Of a stretch of DNA of 64,000 nt, positions 27,976-37,354 are shown piece after piece; position 1 is the first letter of the stretch; every line of letters begins with the position of its first letter. The notes under the pieces are model-generated. The model was not told where the DNA came from. It saw only the letters and a list, made by a program, of their open reading frames with translations, and ran no database searches. The translations under genes were made by a program, and so were the position numbers. The DNA comes from Bog-756 sp963727955 (lineage in GTDB: Bacteria > Actinomycetota > Acidimicrobiia > Acidimicrobiales > RAAP-2): positions 186,001 to 250,000 of the forward strand of contig CAVSII010000002.1 of the NCBI GenBank assembly GCA_963727955.1. Reading direction: 5' to 3'.

Positions 27976-28443
27976 GTGCGTACCTACTCGCCCAAGCCCA
28001 CCGACATCACCCGTGCCTGGTGGATCGTCGATGCCGACGGCCTGGTGCTGGGCCGTCTGGCCACCGAGGTGGCCTCCCGCCTGCGGGGCAAGCACAAGCC
28101 CATCTTCGCCCCCAACGCCGATGTCGGCGATCACGTGGTGGTGATCAACGCCGACAAGGCGGTGCTCACCTCGGGCAAGGCCGAAAGCAAGCTGGCCTAC
28201 CGGCACAGCGGTTACCCGGGCGGGCTGACCGCCACCCGCTACAGCGATCTGATGACCGACCGGGCCGACCAGGTGGTGCGCAACGCCATCTGCGGGATGC
28301 TGCCCAAGAACAGGCTCGGGCGGCAGATGGCCACCAAGCTCAAGGTCTACATCGGTCCCGACCACCCTCACGCCGCCCAGTCCCCCGAGCCCCTGGAGCT
28401 CCCCGATGCCCGTCGCACGGCATCGGCCCGGAGCGGTGCCTGA
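27976..28443 (+). CDS. rplM: 50S ribosomal protein L13
   Basis: L13, an early 50S assembly protein; 155 residues. The GTG at 27976 after AAGGA gives VRTYSPKPTDITRAWWIVDA, the family start. GRLATEVASRLRGKHKPIF and GMLPKNRLGRQMATKLKVY are conserved. Transcribed with rpsI from its own promoter. Confidence 0.97.
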   Translation: MRTYSPKPTDITRAWWIVDADGLVLGRLATEVASRLRGKHKPIFAPNADVGDHVVVINADKAVLTSGKAESKLAYRHSGYPGGLTATRYSDLMTDRADQVVRNAICGMLPKNRLGRQMATKLKVYIGPDHPHAAQSPEPLELPDARRTASARSGA

Positions 28444-28493
28444 CGCTCGGCCCCCGAGAACGCCACCCCTAATCGAACCGCGAGGAACGCACC

Positions 28494-28892
28494 GTGCCCA
28501 CCGCCCCACCCCTGTGTCAGACCACCGGCCGCCGCAAGCGGGCGGTGGCCCGTGTCCGTGTCCGTCCGGGCCAGGGAACCATCACCGTCAACGGTCACGC
28601 CTTCGAGGACTACTTCACCTCGGCCACCCACCGGATGGTGGTGACCGAGCCCCTACGCCTGACCGATTCGACCGAGTCGTGGAACATCGACGTGACCATC
28701 GACGGCGGCGGGGTCTCCGGTCAGGCCGGAGCCTTCCGGCTGGGCATCGCCCGGGCCCTGATCGAGCTCGACCCGGAGAAGCGGGTCTCGCTCAAGAAGG
28801 CGGGATTCCTCACCCGTGACGCACGCGAGAAGGAATCGAAGAAGTACGGCCTGAAGAAGGCCCGCAAGGCTCCCCAGTACTCCAAGCGGTAA
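28494..28892 (+). CDS. rpsI: 30S ribosomal protein S9
   Basis: S9 touches the P-site tRNA with its C-terminal tail; 132 residues. GTG start; TGRRKRAVARVRVRPGQG and the end KKARKAPQYSKR are diagnostic. glmM begins 4 bases after the stop. Confidence 0.98.
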   Translation: MPTAPPLCQTTGRRKRAVARVRVRPGQGTITVNGHAFEDYFTSATHRMVVTEPLRLTDSTESWNIDVTIDGGGVSGQAGAFRLGIARALIELDPEKRVSLKKAGFLTRDAREKESKKYGLKKARKAPQYSKR

Positions 28893-28895
28893 GCA

Positions 28896-30263
28896 GTGAC
28901 CCGCATCCGGTTCGGCACGGACGGCGTCCGGGGTGTCGCCAATGTCGAGCTCACGCCCGAGCTGGTTCTCTCGCTGGGCCGTGCCATCGCCCGCACCATT
29001 TCCGCCGCCACCTTTCTGGTGGGGCGCGACACCCGGCGGTCCGGCCCCATGCTCCAGGCCGCCCTGTCGGCCGGGCTGGCCGGCGAGGGAGCCGACGTGG
29101 TCGACGTCGGAGTGCTCCCCACTCCGGCCCTGGCCTGGCTGTCCGCCCTCCGCAACGTGCCCGCCGTGGTCATTTCGGCCTCCCATAACCCCTTCGCCGA
29201 CAACGGCATCAAGGTGTTCGCCGCCGGGGGGGCCAAGCTCGGCGCCGAGGTCGAGGCGGCCATCGAAGGTGAGCTCGAACGCATCCTCGATCCGTCGGTC
29301 AAGGGTCCCCGCTCACTCGAAGGCCACGGAGTGGGCCGGCTCGAGGTGGAGCCCGGTACCGGGGACGACTACGCCGATCACCTGCGCTCAGTGCTGGAGG
29401 GGCGCACCCTCGACGGCCTCAAGGTGGTGGTGGACAGCGCCCACGGTGCGGCCTCGGCCCTGGCCGCCGAGGTGTTCGAACGCCTGGGCGCCGAGGTGGT
29501 GGCCATCGGCTGCGAGCCCGACGGCGCCAACATCAATGCCGGTTGCGGTTCGACCTCCATCGGCACGCTGGCCGGTGCCGTGGTCGAGTACGGGGCCGAC
29601 CTGGGTCTGGCTCTCGACGGGGATGCCGACCGGCTGCTGGCCGTCACCGCCGAGGGGGCGGTGGTCAGTGGCGACGAGCTCCTCGCCCTGTTCGCCGTCG
29701 ACCTGGCCGAGCGGGGTCAGCTGGCCGGCAACACGGTGGTGGTCACGGTCATGACCAATCTCGGGTTCCGGCGGGCCATGGAAGAGCGGGGCATCGTGGT
29801 CAAGGAAACACCGGTGGGGGACCGCTACGTGCTGGCCGCCCTGGACAAGGACGGGCTGGCTCTCGGTGGCGAGCAGTCAGGGCACATCATCTTCCGCCGG
29901 TTGGCCACCACTGGCGACGGGCTGTTGACCGGGCTGGTCCTGGCCGACCTGGTGGTGCGGACGGCCACACCGCTGGCCGGGCTCCTCGACGGCCTGGTCA
30001 CCCGGGTCCCCCAGGTGTTGGTCAACGTGCCCGTTCCCAATACCGAGCTGCTGGCCGAGGCGGCGGCGGTGTGGTCGGCCGTCGACGAGGAGAGTCAGCG
30101 TCTGGGCGACGACGGCCGGGTGCTGCTCCGGCCCAGCGGGACCGAGCCCCTGGTCCGGATCATGGTCGAAGCCGTGGGCCAGGGGGTGGCCGAGGAGATC
30201 GCCCAGCGACTGGCCACCCTGGTCGACTTCGAGCTGCAGGCGGCGGCGGCCACCAGCGGCTGA
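28896..30263 (+). CDS. glmM: Phosphoglucosamine mutase
   Basis: Converts glucosamine-6-phosphate to glucosamine-1-phosphate for UDP-GlcNAc and peptidoglycan synthesis; 455 residues. The active phosphoserine is S96 in SASHNPFADNG; the metal loop is LDGDADRLL; the phosphate-binding loop near the C-terminus is RPSGTEPLVRI. GTG start right after rpsI, a conserved linkage in actinobacteria. Its substrate is made by the product of glmS next door. Confidence 0.97.
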   Translation: MTRIRFGTDGVRGVANVELTPELVLSLGRAIARTISAATFLVGRDTRRSGPMLQAALSAGLAGEGADVVDVGVLPTPALAWLSALRNVPAVVISASHNPFADNGIKVFAAGGAKLGAEVEAAIEGELERILDPSVKGPRSLEGHGVGRLEVEPGTGDDYADHLRSVLEGRTLDGLKVVVDSAHGAASALAAEVFERLGAEVVAIGCEPDGANINAGCGSTSIGTLAGAVVEYGADLGLALDGDADRLLAVTAEGAVVSGDELLALFAVDLAERGQLAGNTVVVTVMTNLGFRRAMEERGIVVKETPVGDRYVLAALDKDGLALGGEQSGHIIFRRLATTGDGLLTGLVLADLVVRTATPLAGLLDGLVTRVPQVLVNVPVPNTELLAEAAAVWSAVDEESQRLGDDGRVLLRPSGTEPLVRIMVEAVGQGVAEEIAQRLATLVDFELQAAAATSG

Positions 30264-30298
30264 GCGCCCGCCGGCACCCCCCACCGGCGACGTCCCAC

Positions 30299-30304
30299 TA
30301 GCCT
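30299..30304 (+). promoter_or_regulatory. TAGCCT -10 box for glmS, near-leaderless
   Basis: TAGCCT ends 8 bases before the ATG at 30313, putting the predicted transcript start at about 30311. No Shine-Dalgarno sequence precedes glmS. No clear -35. Confidence 0.4.
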
Positions 30305-30312
30305 CGGGCTCC

Positions 30313-32199
30313 ATGTGCGGCATTATCGGGATCACCTACGGGGCGGTGAGCGCCGACCAGGAGGGTGACGAGGCCGCCGTCCTCCAGGTCCTCCTCGAGG
30401 GTCTGGCCCGCCTCGAGTACCGGGGGTACGACTCGGCCGGCATCGCCCTGGTCGGAACCGGTCAGGGCAACGGGCTGTGGCGAGCCCGCGCCGCCAACGG
30501 GACCCGTTCGCTCGACGACCTGGTCAAGCGGGCCGAAGAGGCGCCGGACACCGCCACCGCCGGTGTGGGCCACACCCGGTGGGCCACGCACGGCGGTCCG
30601 ACCGAGGGCAACGCCCACCCCCACCTCGACTGCTCGGGTCGTCTGGCCCTCATCCACAACGGGATCATCGAGAACCACGTCGAGCTGACCGACGAGCTCA
30701 CCGCCGCCGGTCATGTCTTCGCGTCGGAGACCGACACCGAGGTCCTGGTCCATCTCATCGAGTCCGCCCTGTCCGCCCTCCCCGACGCCGGGCTGGCCGC
30801 CGCCGTGCGTGCCGCTCTCGGCCGGGTCCGGGGTGCCTTTTCGGTGGCCGTGGTCCACGCCGACGACCCGGAGCTGGTGGTGGGGGCCCGCCGGGTCTCG
30901 CCCCTCCTTTTGGGGGTGTCCGACGGGGCTGCCTTTTTGGCCTCGGACATCCCGGCCATCCTCGGGCTCACCCGTGACTTCTACGTGTTGGAGGACGACC
31001 AGGTGGCCGAGTTGCGGCCCGGATCGGTGCGGGTCACCGCCCTCGACGGCTCCGAGGTCGCCCCGACCCGGATGACCGTCGACTGGGACCTCGACGCTGC
31101 CCGCAAGGACGGCTACGACGACTTCATGAGCAAGGAGATCCACGAGCAGCCCAAGGCGGTGGCCGACACCCTCCTCGACCGGCTGCTACCCGACGGCACC
31201 CTCGACCTCGACGAGGTGCACATCACCCACGACGAGTTCCGGGCCTTCGACAAGGTGTTCATCGTGGCCTGTGGCAGCAGCTACCACGCCGGCCTCATGG
31301 CCAAGTACGCCATCGAGCACTGGGCCCGTTTGCCGGTGGAGATCGACATCGCCAGTGAGTTCCGCTACCGCGACCCGGTACTCGACGACCGGACCCTGGT
31401 CATCGGGGTCAGCCAGTCCGGCGAGACGGTGGACACCTTTCAAGCCATCCGTGAGGCGCGTCGCCTCGGCGCCAAGGTGCTGGTCATCTCCAACGTGGTC
31501 GACTCGTCCATGGCCCGCGAGGCCGACGCCGTCCTCTACACCCGGGCCGGTCCGGAGGTGGGGGTGGCCGCCACCAAGACCCACCTGGCCCAGATCACCG
31601 CCCTCGAGATCCTGGCTCTCTTCCTGGGGCAGGCCCGGGGCAGGCTGGCCCCGGCCGAGGCCCGCTCGCTGTTCGACGCCATGGGCGTCCTCCCCGACCA
31701 GGTGGCCACCGCCGTCGGGCGGTCCGACCAGGTGGAGGCGGTGGCCCTCCGCTACCGCGACTCGCCGTCGTTCATCTTCCTCGGGCGTCAGGTGGGTTAT
31801 CCGGTGGCCCTGGAGGGGGCGCTCAAGTTGAAGGAGCTCTCCTACCTGCGGGCGGAGGGATTCCCGGGCGGGGAGCTCAAGCACGGGCCGATCGCCCTGG
31901 TCGAGCCGGGGACGGTGGTCATCGGGGTGGCCACCCGCACGCCGACCTGGGGGAAGATGATGGCCAACGTGGCCGAGGTCAAGAGCCGGGGGGCCACGGT
32001 GGTACTGGTGGCCAACGACGACGACCAGGAGACCGCCCGCCAGGCCGACGCCGTGCTGTGGGTGCCGGCCACCCCGTATCTGTTCGCTCCCATCGTCGAC
32101 GTGGTCCCCCTCCAGATGTTCGCCTATGCGCTGGCCCGTCTCCACGGTCACGACGTCGACCGACCCCGCAACCTGGCCAAGGTGGTCACCGTCGAGTGA
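30313..32199 (+). CDS. glmS: Glutamine-fructose-6-phosphate aminotransferase (isomerising)
   Basis: Makes glucosamine-6-phosphate from fructose-6-phosphate and glutamine; 628 residues. The nucleophilic cysteine follows the initiator Met (MCGIIGITYG). The glutaminase domain holds HTRWATHGGP and HNGIIENH. Two SIS domains follow (ACGSSYHAG, SQSGETVDT), ending in DRPRNLAKVVTVE. Together with glmM this supplies amino sugar for the wall. Confidence 0.98.
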   Translation: MCGIIGITYGAVSADQEGDEAAVLQVLLEGLARLEYRGYDSAGIALVGTGQGNGLWRARAANGTRSLDDLVKRAEEAPDTATAGVGHTRWATHGGPTEGNAHPHLDCSGRLALIHNGIIENHVELTDELTAAGHVFASETDTEVLVHLIESALSALPDAGLAAAVRAALGRVRGAFSVAVVHADDPELVVGARRVSPLLLGVSDGAAFLASDIPAILGLTRDFYVLEDDQVAELRPGSVRVTALDGSEVAPTRMTVDWDLDAARKDGYDDFMSKEIHEQPKAVADTLLDRLLPDGTLDLDEVHITHDEFRAFDKVFIVACGSSYHAGLMAKYAIEHWARLPVEIDIASEFRYRDPVLDDRTLVIGVSQSGETVDTFQAIREARRLGAKVLVISNVVDSSMAREADAVLYTRAGPEVGVAATKTHLAQITALEILALFLGQARGRLAPAEARSLFDAMGVLPDQVATAVGRSDQVEAVALRYRDSPSFIFLGRQVGYPVALEGALKLKELSYLRAEGFPGGELKHGPIALVEPGTVVIGVATRTPTWGKMMANVAEVKSRGATVVLVANDDDQETARQADAVLWVPATPYLFAPIVDVVPLQMFAYALARLHGHDVDRPRNLAKVVTVE

Positions 32200-32279
32200 G
32201 CCCATCCGGGCGCCACGGCCCGGCCACCGGGCTGTCCGGGGCGGCCACCGAGCGGGTCGGTCGGGAGATCCTGTCCGAG

Positions 32280-32729
32280 ATGCGGGGCACGGTGGTGGGC
32301 GTGGGTGTGGATGCCGTGGAGGTGGAGCGGTTCCGCCGGGTGCTCGACCGCCGACCCCACCTGGCCCAGCGGGTGTTCACCGCCGCCGAACTGGCCTACG
32401 CCGGGCGGGCCGCCGACCGGCTGCCCCGCCTGTGCACCCGGTTCGCGGCGAAGGAGGCGGTCATGAAGGCCCTCGGGGTCGGACTCGGTGCCTTCGCCTT
32501 CACCGATGTGGAGGTGGTGCGGGTGGGTCTCGACGCTCCCACTCTGGTGGTGCACGCCGCCGCCGCCGATCGAGCCGGCCGCCGCGGCGTGGTCCGGTGG
32601 CACCTCTCCCTCACCCACACCACCCAGGTGGCCCTGGCTGTGGTCATCGCCGAGGGGCCACCGGGCGTGGGCCCGGGCGCTGCCCCCGGTCCACCCGAGT
32701 TGTCCACGGACGGAGCGGCGACGCCGTAG
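32280..32729 (+). CDS. acpS: Holo-[acyl-carrier-protein] synthase
   Basis: Transfers 4'-phosphopantetheine from CoA to ACP. From the ATG at 32280 the protein has 149 residues (family about 120-130); the first motif VGVGVDAVEVERF carries the Mg-binding Asp, and FAAKEAVMKALG carries the Glu and Lys. The end HLSLTHTTQVALAVVI is typical, followed by about 25 extra residues. An alternative GTG at 32196 would overlap the glmS stop (GTGA) and add 28 non-conserved residues. Confidence 0.9.
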   Translation: MRGTVVGVGVDAVEVERFRRVLDRRPHLAQRVFTAAELAYAGRAADRLPRLCTRFAAKEAVMKALGVGLGAFAFTDVEVVRVGLDAPTLVVHAAAADRAGRRGVVRWHLSLTHTTQVALAVVIAEGPPGVGPGAAPGPPELSTDGAATP

Positions 32730-32732
32730 CGT
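32727..32732 (+). promoter_or_regulatory. TAGCGT -10 box for nnr, leaderless
   Basis: TAGCGT overlaps the acpS stop and ends 7 bases before the nnr ATG (32740), so the predicted transcript would start at about 32739. No Shine-Dalgarno sequence is present. Confidence 0.35.
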
Positions 32733-32739
32733 CGGACCC

Positions 32740-34113
32740 ATGGAACCGGTGTTGACCGTGGCCGAGATGAACGCCGTCGATGCCGCCGCCGCCGCCCATG
32801 TCGATCTCGCCGTGCTGGTCGGCCGGGCCGGGTGGGCGGTGGCCGGCGCCGCCCTGGCCATGCTCGGGGGGGCCTACGGCCGCCGGGTGGTGGTCGTGGC
32901 CGGACGGGGCAACAACGGAGCCGATGGACGGGTGGCCGCCGGCCTGCTGGCCCGCCGGGGGGCGCGGGTGGACGTGGTGGACGCCAAGGCTGTGCGCGCC
33001 GTCGACCCCTGCGACCTGGTTATCGACGCCGCCTACGGCACCGGGTTCCGTGGTCAGTACCACGCACCGGCGGTGCCCGCCGGCGTACCCGTGCTGGCCG
33101 TGGACATCCCCTCAGGCATCGAGGGCGACACCGGGGCGGCGGCCGGTGACCCGGTGGCCGCCGACCGCACGGTCACCTTCGTGGCTCTGAAGCCCGGGCT
33201 CGTCCAGGGCGAGGGGGTCGACCGGGCCGGCCGGGTCGAGGTAGCCGACATCGGGCTCGACTACGGGGATCCGGTCATGGCCGTCATGGAGGACAGTGAC
33301 GTGGCCGACCTGTATCCGCTGCGCCGCCCCGCCGGCAACAAGTGGTCGGCGGCCGTTCTGGTGGTGGCCGGATCGCCGGGCATGAACGGAGCGGCCGCCC
33401 TCTGTGCCCGGGCCGCCTACCGGGCGGGGGCGGGGATGGTCCGTCTGGGCGTGCCCGGCGGGGCGCTGGCCGAGGCACCGGCCAGCGAGGCGGTGAGCGT
33501 GTCCCTCGGGGCCGAGGGGTGGGCGGGCGACGCCCTGGAGGTGGCCGCCCGCTGTCAGGCCGTGGTGGTCGGACCCGGGCTCGGGCGGGCCGAGGCCACC
33601 GCCTCCGAGGTGCGGCGCCTGGTGGCCGAGTCGCCGGTCCCGGTGTTGGTCGACGCCGACGGGCTCTTCGCCCTCGGGCAGGTGTCGGAGGAGCCCCTGC
33701 CCAGCCGGTCGGCCGTGGTCCTCACCCCCCACGACGGCGAGTACGCCCGGCTGATGGGGGCCGACCCCGGTCCTGACCGGATCGCCGCCAGCCGCCGCCT
33801 GGCCTCCCGTTCGCAGACGGTGGCCCTACTCAAGGGACCGACCACCGCCGTCGCCTCGCCCGATGAGCGGGTCCTGTTGGCCATGGCGGGTACGCCGGCC
33901 CTGGCCACCGCCGGCACCGGCGACGTCCTGTCCGGGGTGATCGGGGCCATGCTGGCCAGCGGGGTGGATCCGCACCGGGCCGCCGCCCTGGCTGCCCACG
34001 TTCACGGTCGGGCCGGTGCCCGGGGGCCGGGCGAGGGCCTGTTGGCCGGGGACCTGCCCGAACTGGTGGCCGGCGTACTGCGTGATCTGCGCCCGGCCGG
34101 TGCCCGTGGCTGA
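32740..34113 (+). CDS. nnr: Bifunctional NAD(P)HX epimerase/dehydratase
   Basis: Repairs hydrated NAD(P)H; 457 residues. The N-terminal YjeF_N epimerase domain (1 to about 205) has GRGNNGADGRVAAGLL and VDIPSGIEGDTG. The C-terminal ADP-dependent dehydratase domain (about 215-455) has the KWSAAVLVVAGSPGMNGAA motif, LTPHDGEYARL and the phosphate loop ATAGTGDVLSGVIGAML. The ATG at 32740 gives the standard start TVAEMNAVDAAA. Confidence 0.95.
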   Translation: MEPVLTVAEMNAVDAAAAAHVDLAVLVGRAGWAVAGAALAMLGGAYGRRVVVVAGRGNNGADGRVAAGLLARRGARVDVVDAKAVRAVDPCDLVIDAAYGTGFRGQYHAPAVPAGVPVLAVDIPSGIEGDTGAAAGDPVAADRTVTFVALKPGLVQGEGVDRAGRVEVADIGLDYGDPVMAVMEDSDVADLYPLRRPAGNKWSAAVLVVAGSPGMNGAAALCARAAYRAGAGMVRLGVPGGALAEAPASEAVSVSLGAEGWAGDALEVAARCQAVVVGPGLGRAEATASEVRRLVAESPVPVLVDADGLFALGQVSEEPLPSRSAVVLTPHDGEYARLMGADPGPDRIAASRRLASRSQTVALLKGPTTAVASPDERVLLAMAGTPALATAGTGDVLSGVIGAMLASGVDPHRAAALAAHVHGRAGARGPGEGLLAGDLPELVAGVLRDLRPAGARG

Positions 34114-35281
34114 CCACTGGCGCCCGGCCTGGGCCGATATCGATCTCGACGCCGTGCAGCACAATGCCTCACTGCTGGCCGCCCTGGTCCGTCCCGCCGC
34201 CCTGTGCGCAGTGGTCAAGGCCGACGGCTACGGCCACGGTGCCCTGCCGGTGGCCCGGGCCGCCCTGCAGGGAGGGGCCACCTGGCTGGCGGTGGCCCTG
34301 GTGGAGGAGGGGGTCTCCCTGCGCGACGGAGGGATCGAGGCGCCGATCCTCCTTCTGTCCGAGCCGCCGGTGGAGGCCATGGCCGAAGCGGTGGCCCGCC
34401 GACTGGTGCCCACCGTCTACACCGACGAAGGAATCGCCCATCTACGCCGGGTGGTGGGGGACGGCCGTCCCCCCGTCGAGGTCCACCTCAAAGTGGACAC
34501 GGGCATGCACCGGGTGGGCGCCGATCCGGCGGACGTGCCCGGCCTGGCCGCCACCATCGCCGCCGACCCCCGCACCGTCCTCGGGGCGGTGTGGACCCAT
34601 CTGGCCGTGGCCGAGGCCACCGGTCCGGCCGACCGTGCCTTCACCGCCGGGCAGCTGGCACAGTTCGAGGCCGTTGTGGCCGAGCTGGCCGCCGCCGGCC
34701 ACCGGCCGCCCCTGACCCACACGGCCAACTCGGCCGCCGCCATCGGCATCCCGTCGGCGCGACACTCCCTGGTGCGTTGCGGCATCTCCCTCTACGGGGT
34801 GGCCCCCACCCCGGCCCTGGCCCACGAGATCGCCACCATCAGCGGTGGTGTCGGCCTGCGCCCGGTTCTCTCCCTGCGCACCCGGGTGACCTACGTCCGC
34901 AACCTCGATGCCGGCGAGCGACCCTCCTACGGGAGGCGCAGGCCGCTCGAGCAGCGGTCGACGGTGGCCGTCGCCCCGGTGGGCTACGCCGACGGCGTCC
35001 CCCGGCGCCTGTTCGACGTGGGCGGCGAGGTGCTGGTCGGTGGTGTGCGCCGCCCCCTGGCCGGCGTGGTCACCATGGACCAGGTGGTCATCGACTGCGG
35101 ACCGGTGGGCCAGTCACCGGTGGCGGTGGGCGACGAGGTCGTGCTCATCGGCCGTCAAGGGAGCGAGGAGATCACCGCCGATGAATGGGCGGGCCTGCTC
35201 GGCACCATCAGTTACGAGGTGCTGTGCGACATCGGCCCGCGGGTGCCCCGCCTCACTGTCGAGGGCGGTACGTCCGGCTGA
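34106..35281 (+). CDS. alr: Alanine racemase
   Basis: PLP enzyme making D-alanine for peptidoglycan; 391 residues. PLP lysine K38 in VVKADGYGHGA. Other conserved parts are the KVDTGMHRVG segment, HTANSAAA and RCGISLYG, and the second-domain PSYGR tyrosine region and YADGVPR. The GTG at 34106 overlaps the nnr stop by 8 bases; an in-frame GTG at 34100 is also possible. Confidence 0.95.
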   Translation: MADHWRPAWADIDLDAVQHNASLLAALVRPAALCAVVKADGYGHGALPVARAALQGGATWLAVALVEEGVSLRDGGIEAPILLLSEPPVEAMAEAVARRLVPTVYTDEGIAHLRRVVGDGRPPVEVHLKVDTGMHRVGADPADVPGLAATIAADPRTVLGAVWTHLAVAEATGPADRAFTAGQLAQFEAVVAELAAAGHRPPLTHTANSAAAIGIPSARHSLVRCGISLYGVAPTPALAHEIATISGGVGLRPVLSLRTRVTYVRNLDAGERPSYGRRRPLEQRSTVAVAPVGYADGVPRRLFDVGGEVLVGGVRRPLAGVVTMDQVVIDCGPVGQSPVAVGDEVVLIGRQGSEEITADEWAGLLGTISYEVLCDIGPRVPRLTVEGGTSG

Positions 35282-35406
35282 CCATCGTGGGTCGATCGGG
35301 CTGACACCCCTCGCCCCCGTCCGGCAGACGTGAGGTCGGCGGTGGGCGACGGGCCGTGTGGACAGGCGGTCTGGAACGGCGGTGGGGGACGGCAAGTGCC
35401 GGGCAG

Positions 35407-35412
35407 TACCAT
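35407..35412 (+). promoter_or_regulatory. TACCAT -10 box for udg, leaderless
   Basis: TACCAT ends 6 bases before the GTG at 35419, exactly the spacing at which transcription would begin at the start codon. No Shine-Dalgarno sequence precedes this GTG. Confidence 0.4.
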
Positions 35413-35418
35413 TCGTCG

Positions 35419-35988
35419 GTGGCATCGGGGACCGATCTGGCTGGGTTGGCCCGGGAGGCGGCCGGCTGCACGCGCTGTCCACTGGCCGCCACCCGGACAC
35501 AGGTGGTGTTCGGGGTGGGCAGTCCCACAGCCGATCTGATGTTCGTGGGCGAGGCCCCCGGCCGGGACGAGGATCTTCAGGGGGAACCCTTCGTCGGTCG
35601 CTCGGGCAAACTGCTCGACCGGCTGGTGGCCGAAGAGATGGGCATGGACCGCTCGCAGTTCTACATCGCCAACGTGATCAAGTGCCGCCCTCCGGACAAC
35701 CGCGACCCGCGGGCCGAAGAGATCGCCGCCTGTCGTCCCTACCTGGTCGCCCAGCTCGAGCTCATCGCCCCGGCGGTGGTGGTCACGCTGGGAAACTTCG
35801 CCACCAAGCTGCTGCTCGACACCGACCGCGGCATCACCCAGATGCGGGGGGCTTCGTACCCGATGGGGGCCTATGAGATCGTCCCCACCTACCACCCGGC
35901 GGCCGCCCTGCGCTCGGGCGGCGTGCTGCTGGCCGAGATGCGTGCCGATCTGGTGCGGGCCAAGCAGGGCATGGGTCGGTCCTCGTGA
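35419..35988 (+). CDS. udg: Uracil-DNA glycosylase, family 4 (Fe-S type)
   Basis: Removes uracil from DNA. From the GTG at 35419 it has 189 residues. Four cysteines for a 4Fe-4S cluster are C17, C20, C89 and C105. The active-site motif GEAPGRDEDLQGEPFVGRSGKLLD and the HPAAALRS motif near the C-terminus define the family. GTG 35356 would add 21 unconserved residues. The stop overlaps tsaE (GTGA). Confidence 0.93.
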   Translation: MASGTDLAGLAREAAGCTRCPLAATRTQVVFGVGSPTADLMFVGEAPGRDEDLQGEPFVGRSGKLLDRLVAEEMGMDRSQFYIANVIKCRPPDNRDPRAEEIAACRPYLVAQLELIAPAVVVTLGNFATKLLLDTDRGITQMRGASYPMGAYEIVPTYHPAAALRSGGVLLAEMRADLVRAKQGMGRSS

Positions 35989-36554
35989 CAGGGGCGGCCG
36001 AGCCTGCTCCGGTGACGGGGGCAGCCGGACGGGCTCTGTCGGCCAACGGGAGGGTGCTGGGCCTGGCCACCGGATCGGCCGACGAGACCCGGGCCCTGGC
36101 TGCGGCCCTGGCCGATCTGTGCCGCGCCGGTGACGTGGTCCTGCTGATCGGTGACCTGGGCGCCGGCAAGACGGTGTTCGCCCAGGGGTTTGGCGCCGGG
36201 CTGGGGATCGCCGGCCCCATCACCAGCCCCACCTTCACGCTGGTCCGGCAGTACCCGGTGCCGGATCGGTCGGGCCTCCTCACCTTCGTGCACGCCGATG
36301 TCTACCGCCTGGACCGCCTCCACGAGGTGGTCGACCTCGACCTCGGGGAGTTGGTGGAGGAGGGTGGCGTGGTTCTGGTCGAGTGGGGTGAGGCCGCCCG
36401 TCCCCTCTTCGGACAGGGGGCGCTCACCGTGCAGCTGGAACCGGGCCCGGTGGACACGGCCCGGGTGGTCACCGCGTGGCCCACCGGCGACGCCTGGGCC
36501 GATCGGTGGCCGCACCTGGTCCGGGCCCTGGCCCCGTGGGAGGCGGGCGGGTGA
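35985..36554 (+). CDS. tsaE: tRNA t6A biosynthesis ATPase TsaE
   Basis: ATPase that cycles the TsaBD complex in N6-threonylcarbamoyl-adenosine (t6A37) synthesis; 189 residues. The Walker A loop is GDLGAGKT (about residues 54-61), followed by SPTFTLV and a VEWGE motif. An N-terminal extension of about 25 residues is not conserved; a downstream start is possible. Four-base overlaps with udg and tsaB. Confidence 0.93.
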   Translation: MTGAAEPAPVTGAAGRALSANGRVLGLATGSADETRALAAALADLCRAGDVVLLIGDLGAGKTVFAQGFGAGLGIAGPITSPTFTLVRQYPVPDRSGLLTFVHADVYRLDRLHEVVDLDLGELVEEGGVVLVEWGEAARPLFGQGALTVQLEPGPVDTARVVTAWPTGDAWADRWPHLVRALAPWEAGG

Positions 36555-37354
36555 TCCTTTTGGCCATCGAGACGGCCACCAATACTGTGGGTGCAGCCCT
36601 CTGGCGCGACGACGCCGGCGTTGTGGCCAGGGTGCATGTGGGCGGGCGGGCCCATGCCGAGCTTCTGGCCCCGTCCATCGAGGAGGTGTGCGCGGCGTCC
36701 GGTTGCCGGGTGGCCGACATCGACGGTGTGGCCGTCGACATCGGTCCGGGCCTGTTCACCGGGTTACGGGTCGGCGTGGCCACGGCCAAGGCGCTGGCCC
36801 AAGCCCTGTCCGCGTCCGTCCTCGGGGTGAGCAGCCTCGACGTGCTGGCCGCCGCTGCCGCGGCACGGTTCTCGGCCGATGGTTCGGGCCAGGGGTCGGC
36901 CGATGGTCCGGCGCGCGTGGCCGCCGTCATCGATGCCCGGCGGGGGGAGGTGTTCGCCGCCTCGTACCGGTTCGACGAGGGCGGGCCGGACGCCGACCCC
37001 GCCTCCGTGCGACGCGACTGCGAGGACCTGCTGTCCCCCGACGGGCTGGCAGCGTGGCTGGCTGAGGTGGCGTCGGATGCCGATCACGTGCGGGTGGTGG
37101 GCGACGGTGCCCTCCGCTACCGGTCGGCGCTGTCCGGCTCGGCTGCCCTCGATTTCGGCTGGGTCGATGACCTGGCCGCCCCTCCCCCCGATGCCCTGGC
37201 CCGCCTGGCCCGCCACCGCCTGGCCGCCGGGGCGGTACCCGACAGCGCCACCGACCTGGTGCCGGACTACCGCCGTCCGGCTGATGCCCGTATCAACTGG
37301 GAGCAGCGGGAACCCCGCTCCGGCCCACCGGCCGCCCCGGGTCCTCCCTCGTGA
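36551..37354 (+). CDS. tsaB: tRNA t6A biosynthesis subunit TsaB
   Basis: Non-catalytic ASKHA-fold partner of TsaD; 267 residues. The GTG at 36551 gives ILLAIETATNTVGAAL; the second family motif is VDIGPGLFTGLRVGVATAKALA, followed by VIDARRGEVFAA. It overlaps tsaE and rimI by four bases each, so the module is translationally coupled. Confidence 0.95.
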   Translation: MILLAIETATNTVGAALWRDDAGVVARVHVGGRAHAELLAPSIEEVCAASGCRVADIDGVAVDIGPGLFTGLRVGVATAKALAQALSASVLGVSSLDVLAAAAAARFSADGSGQGSADGPARVAAVIDARRGEVFAASYRFDEGGPDADPASVRRDCEDLLSPDGLAAWLAEVASDADHVRVVGDGALRYRSALSGSAALDFGWVDDLAAPPPDALARLARHRLAAGAVPDSATDLVPDYRRPADARINWEQREPRSGPPAAPGPPS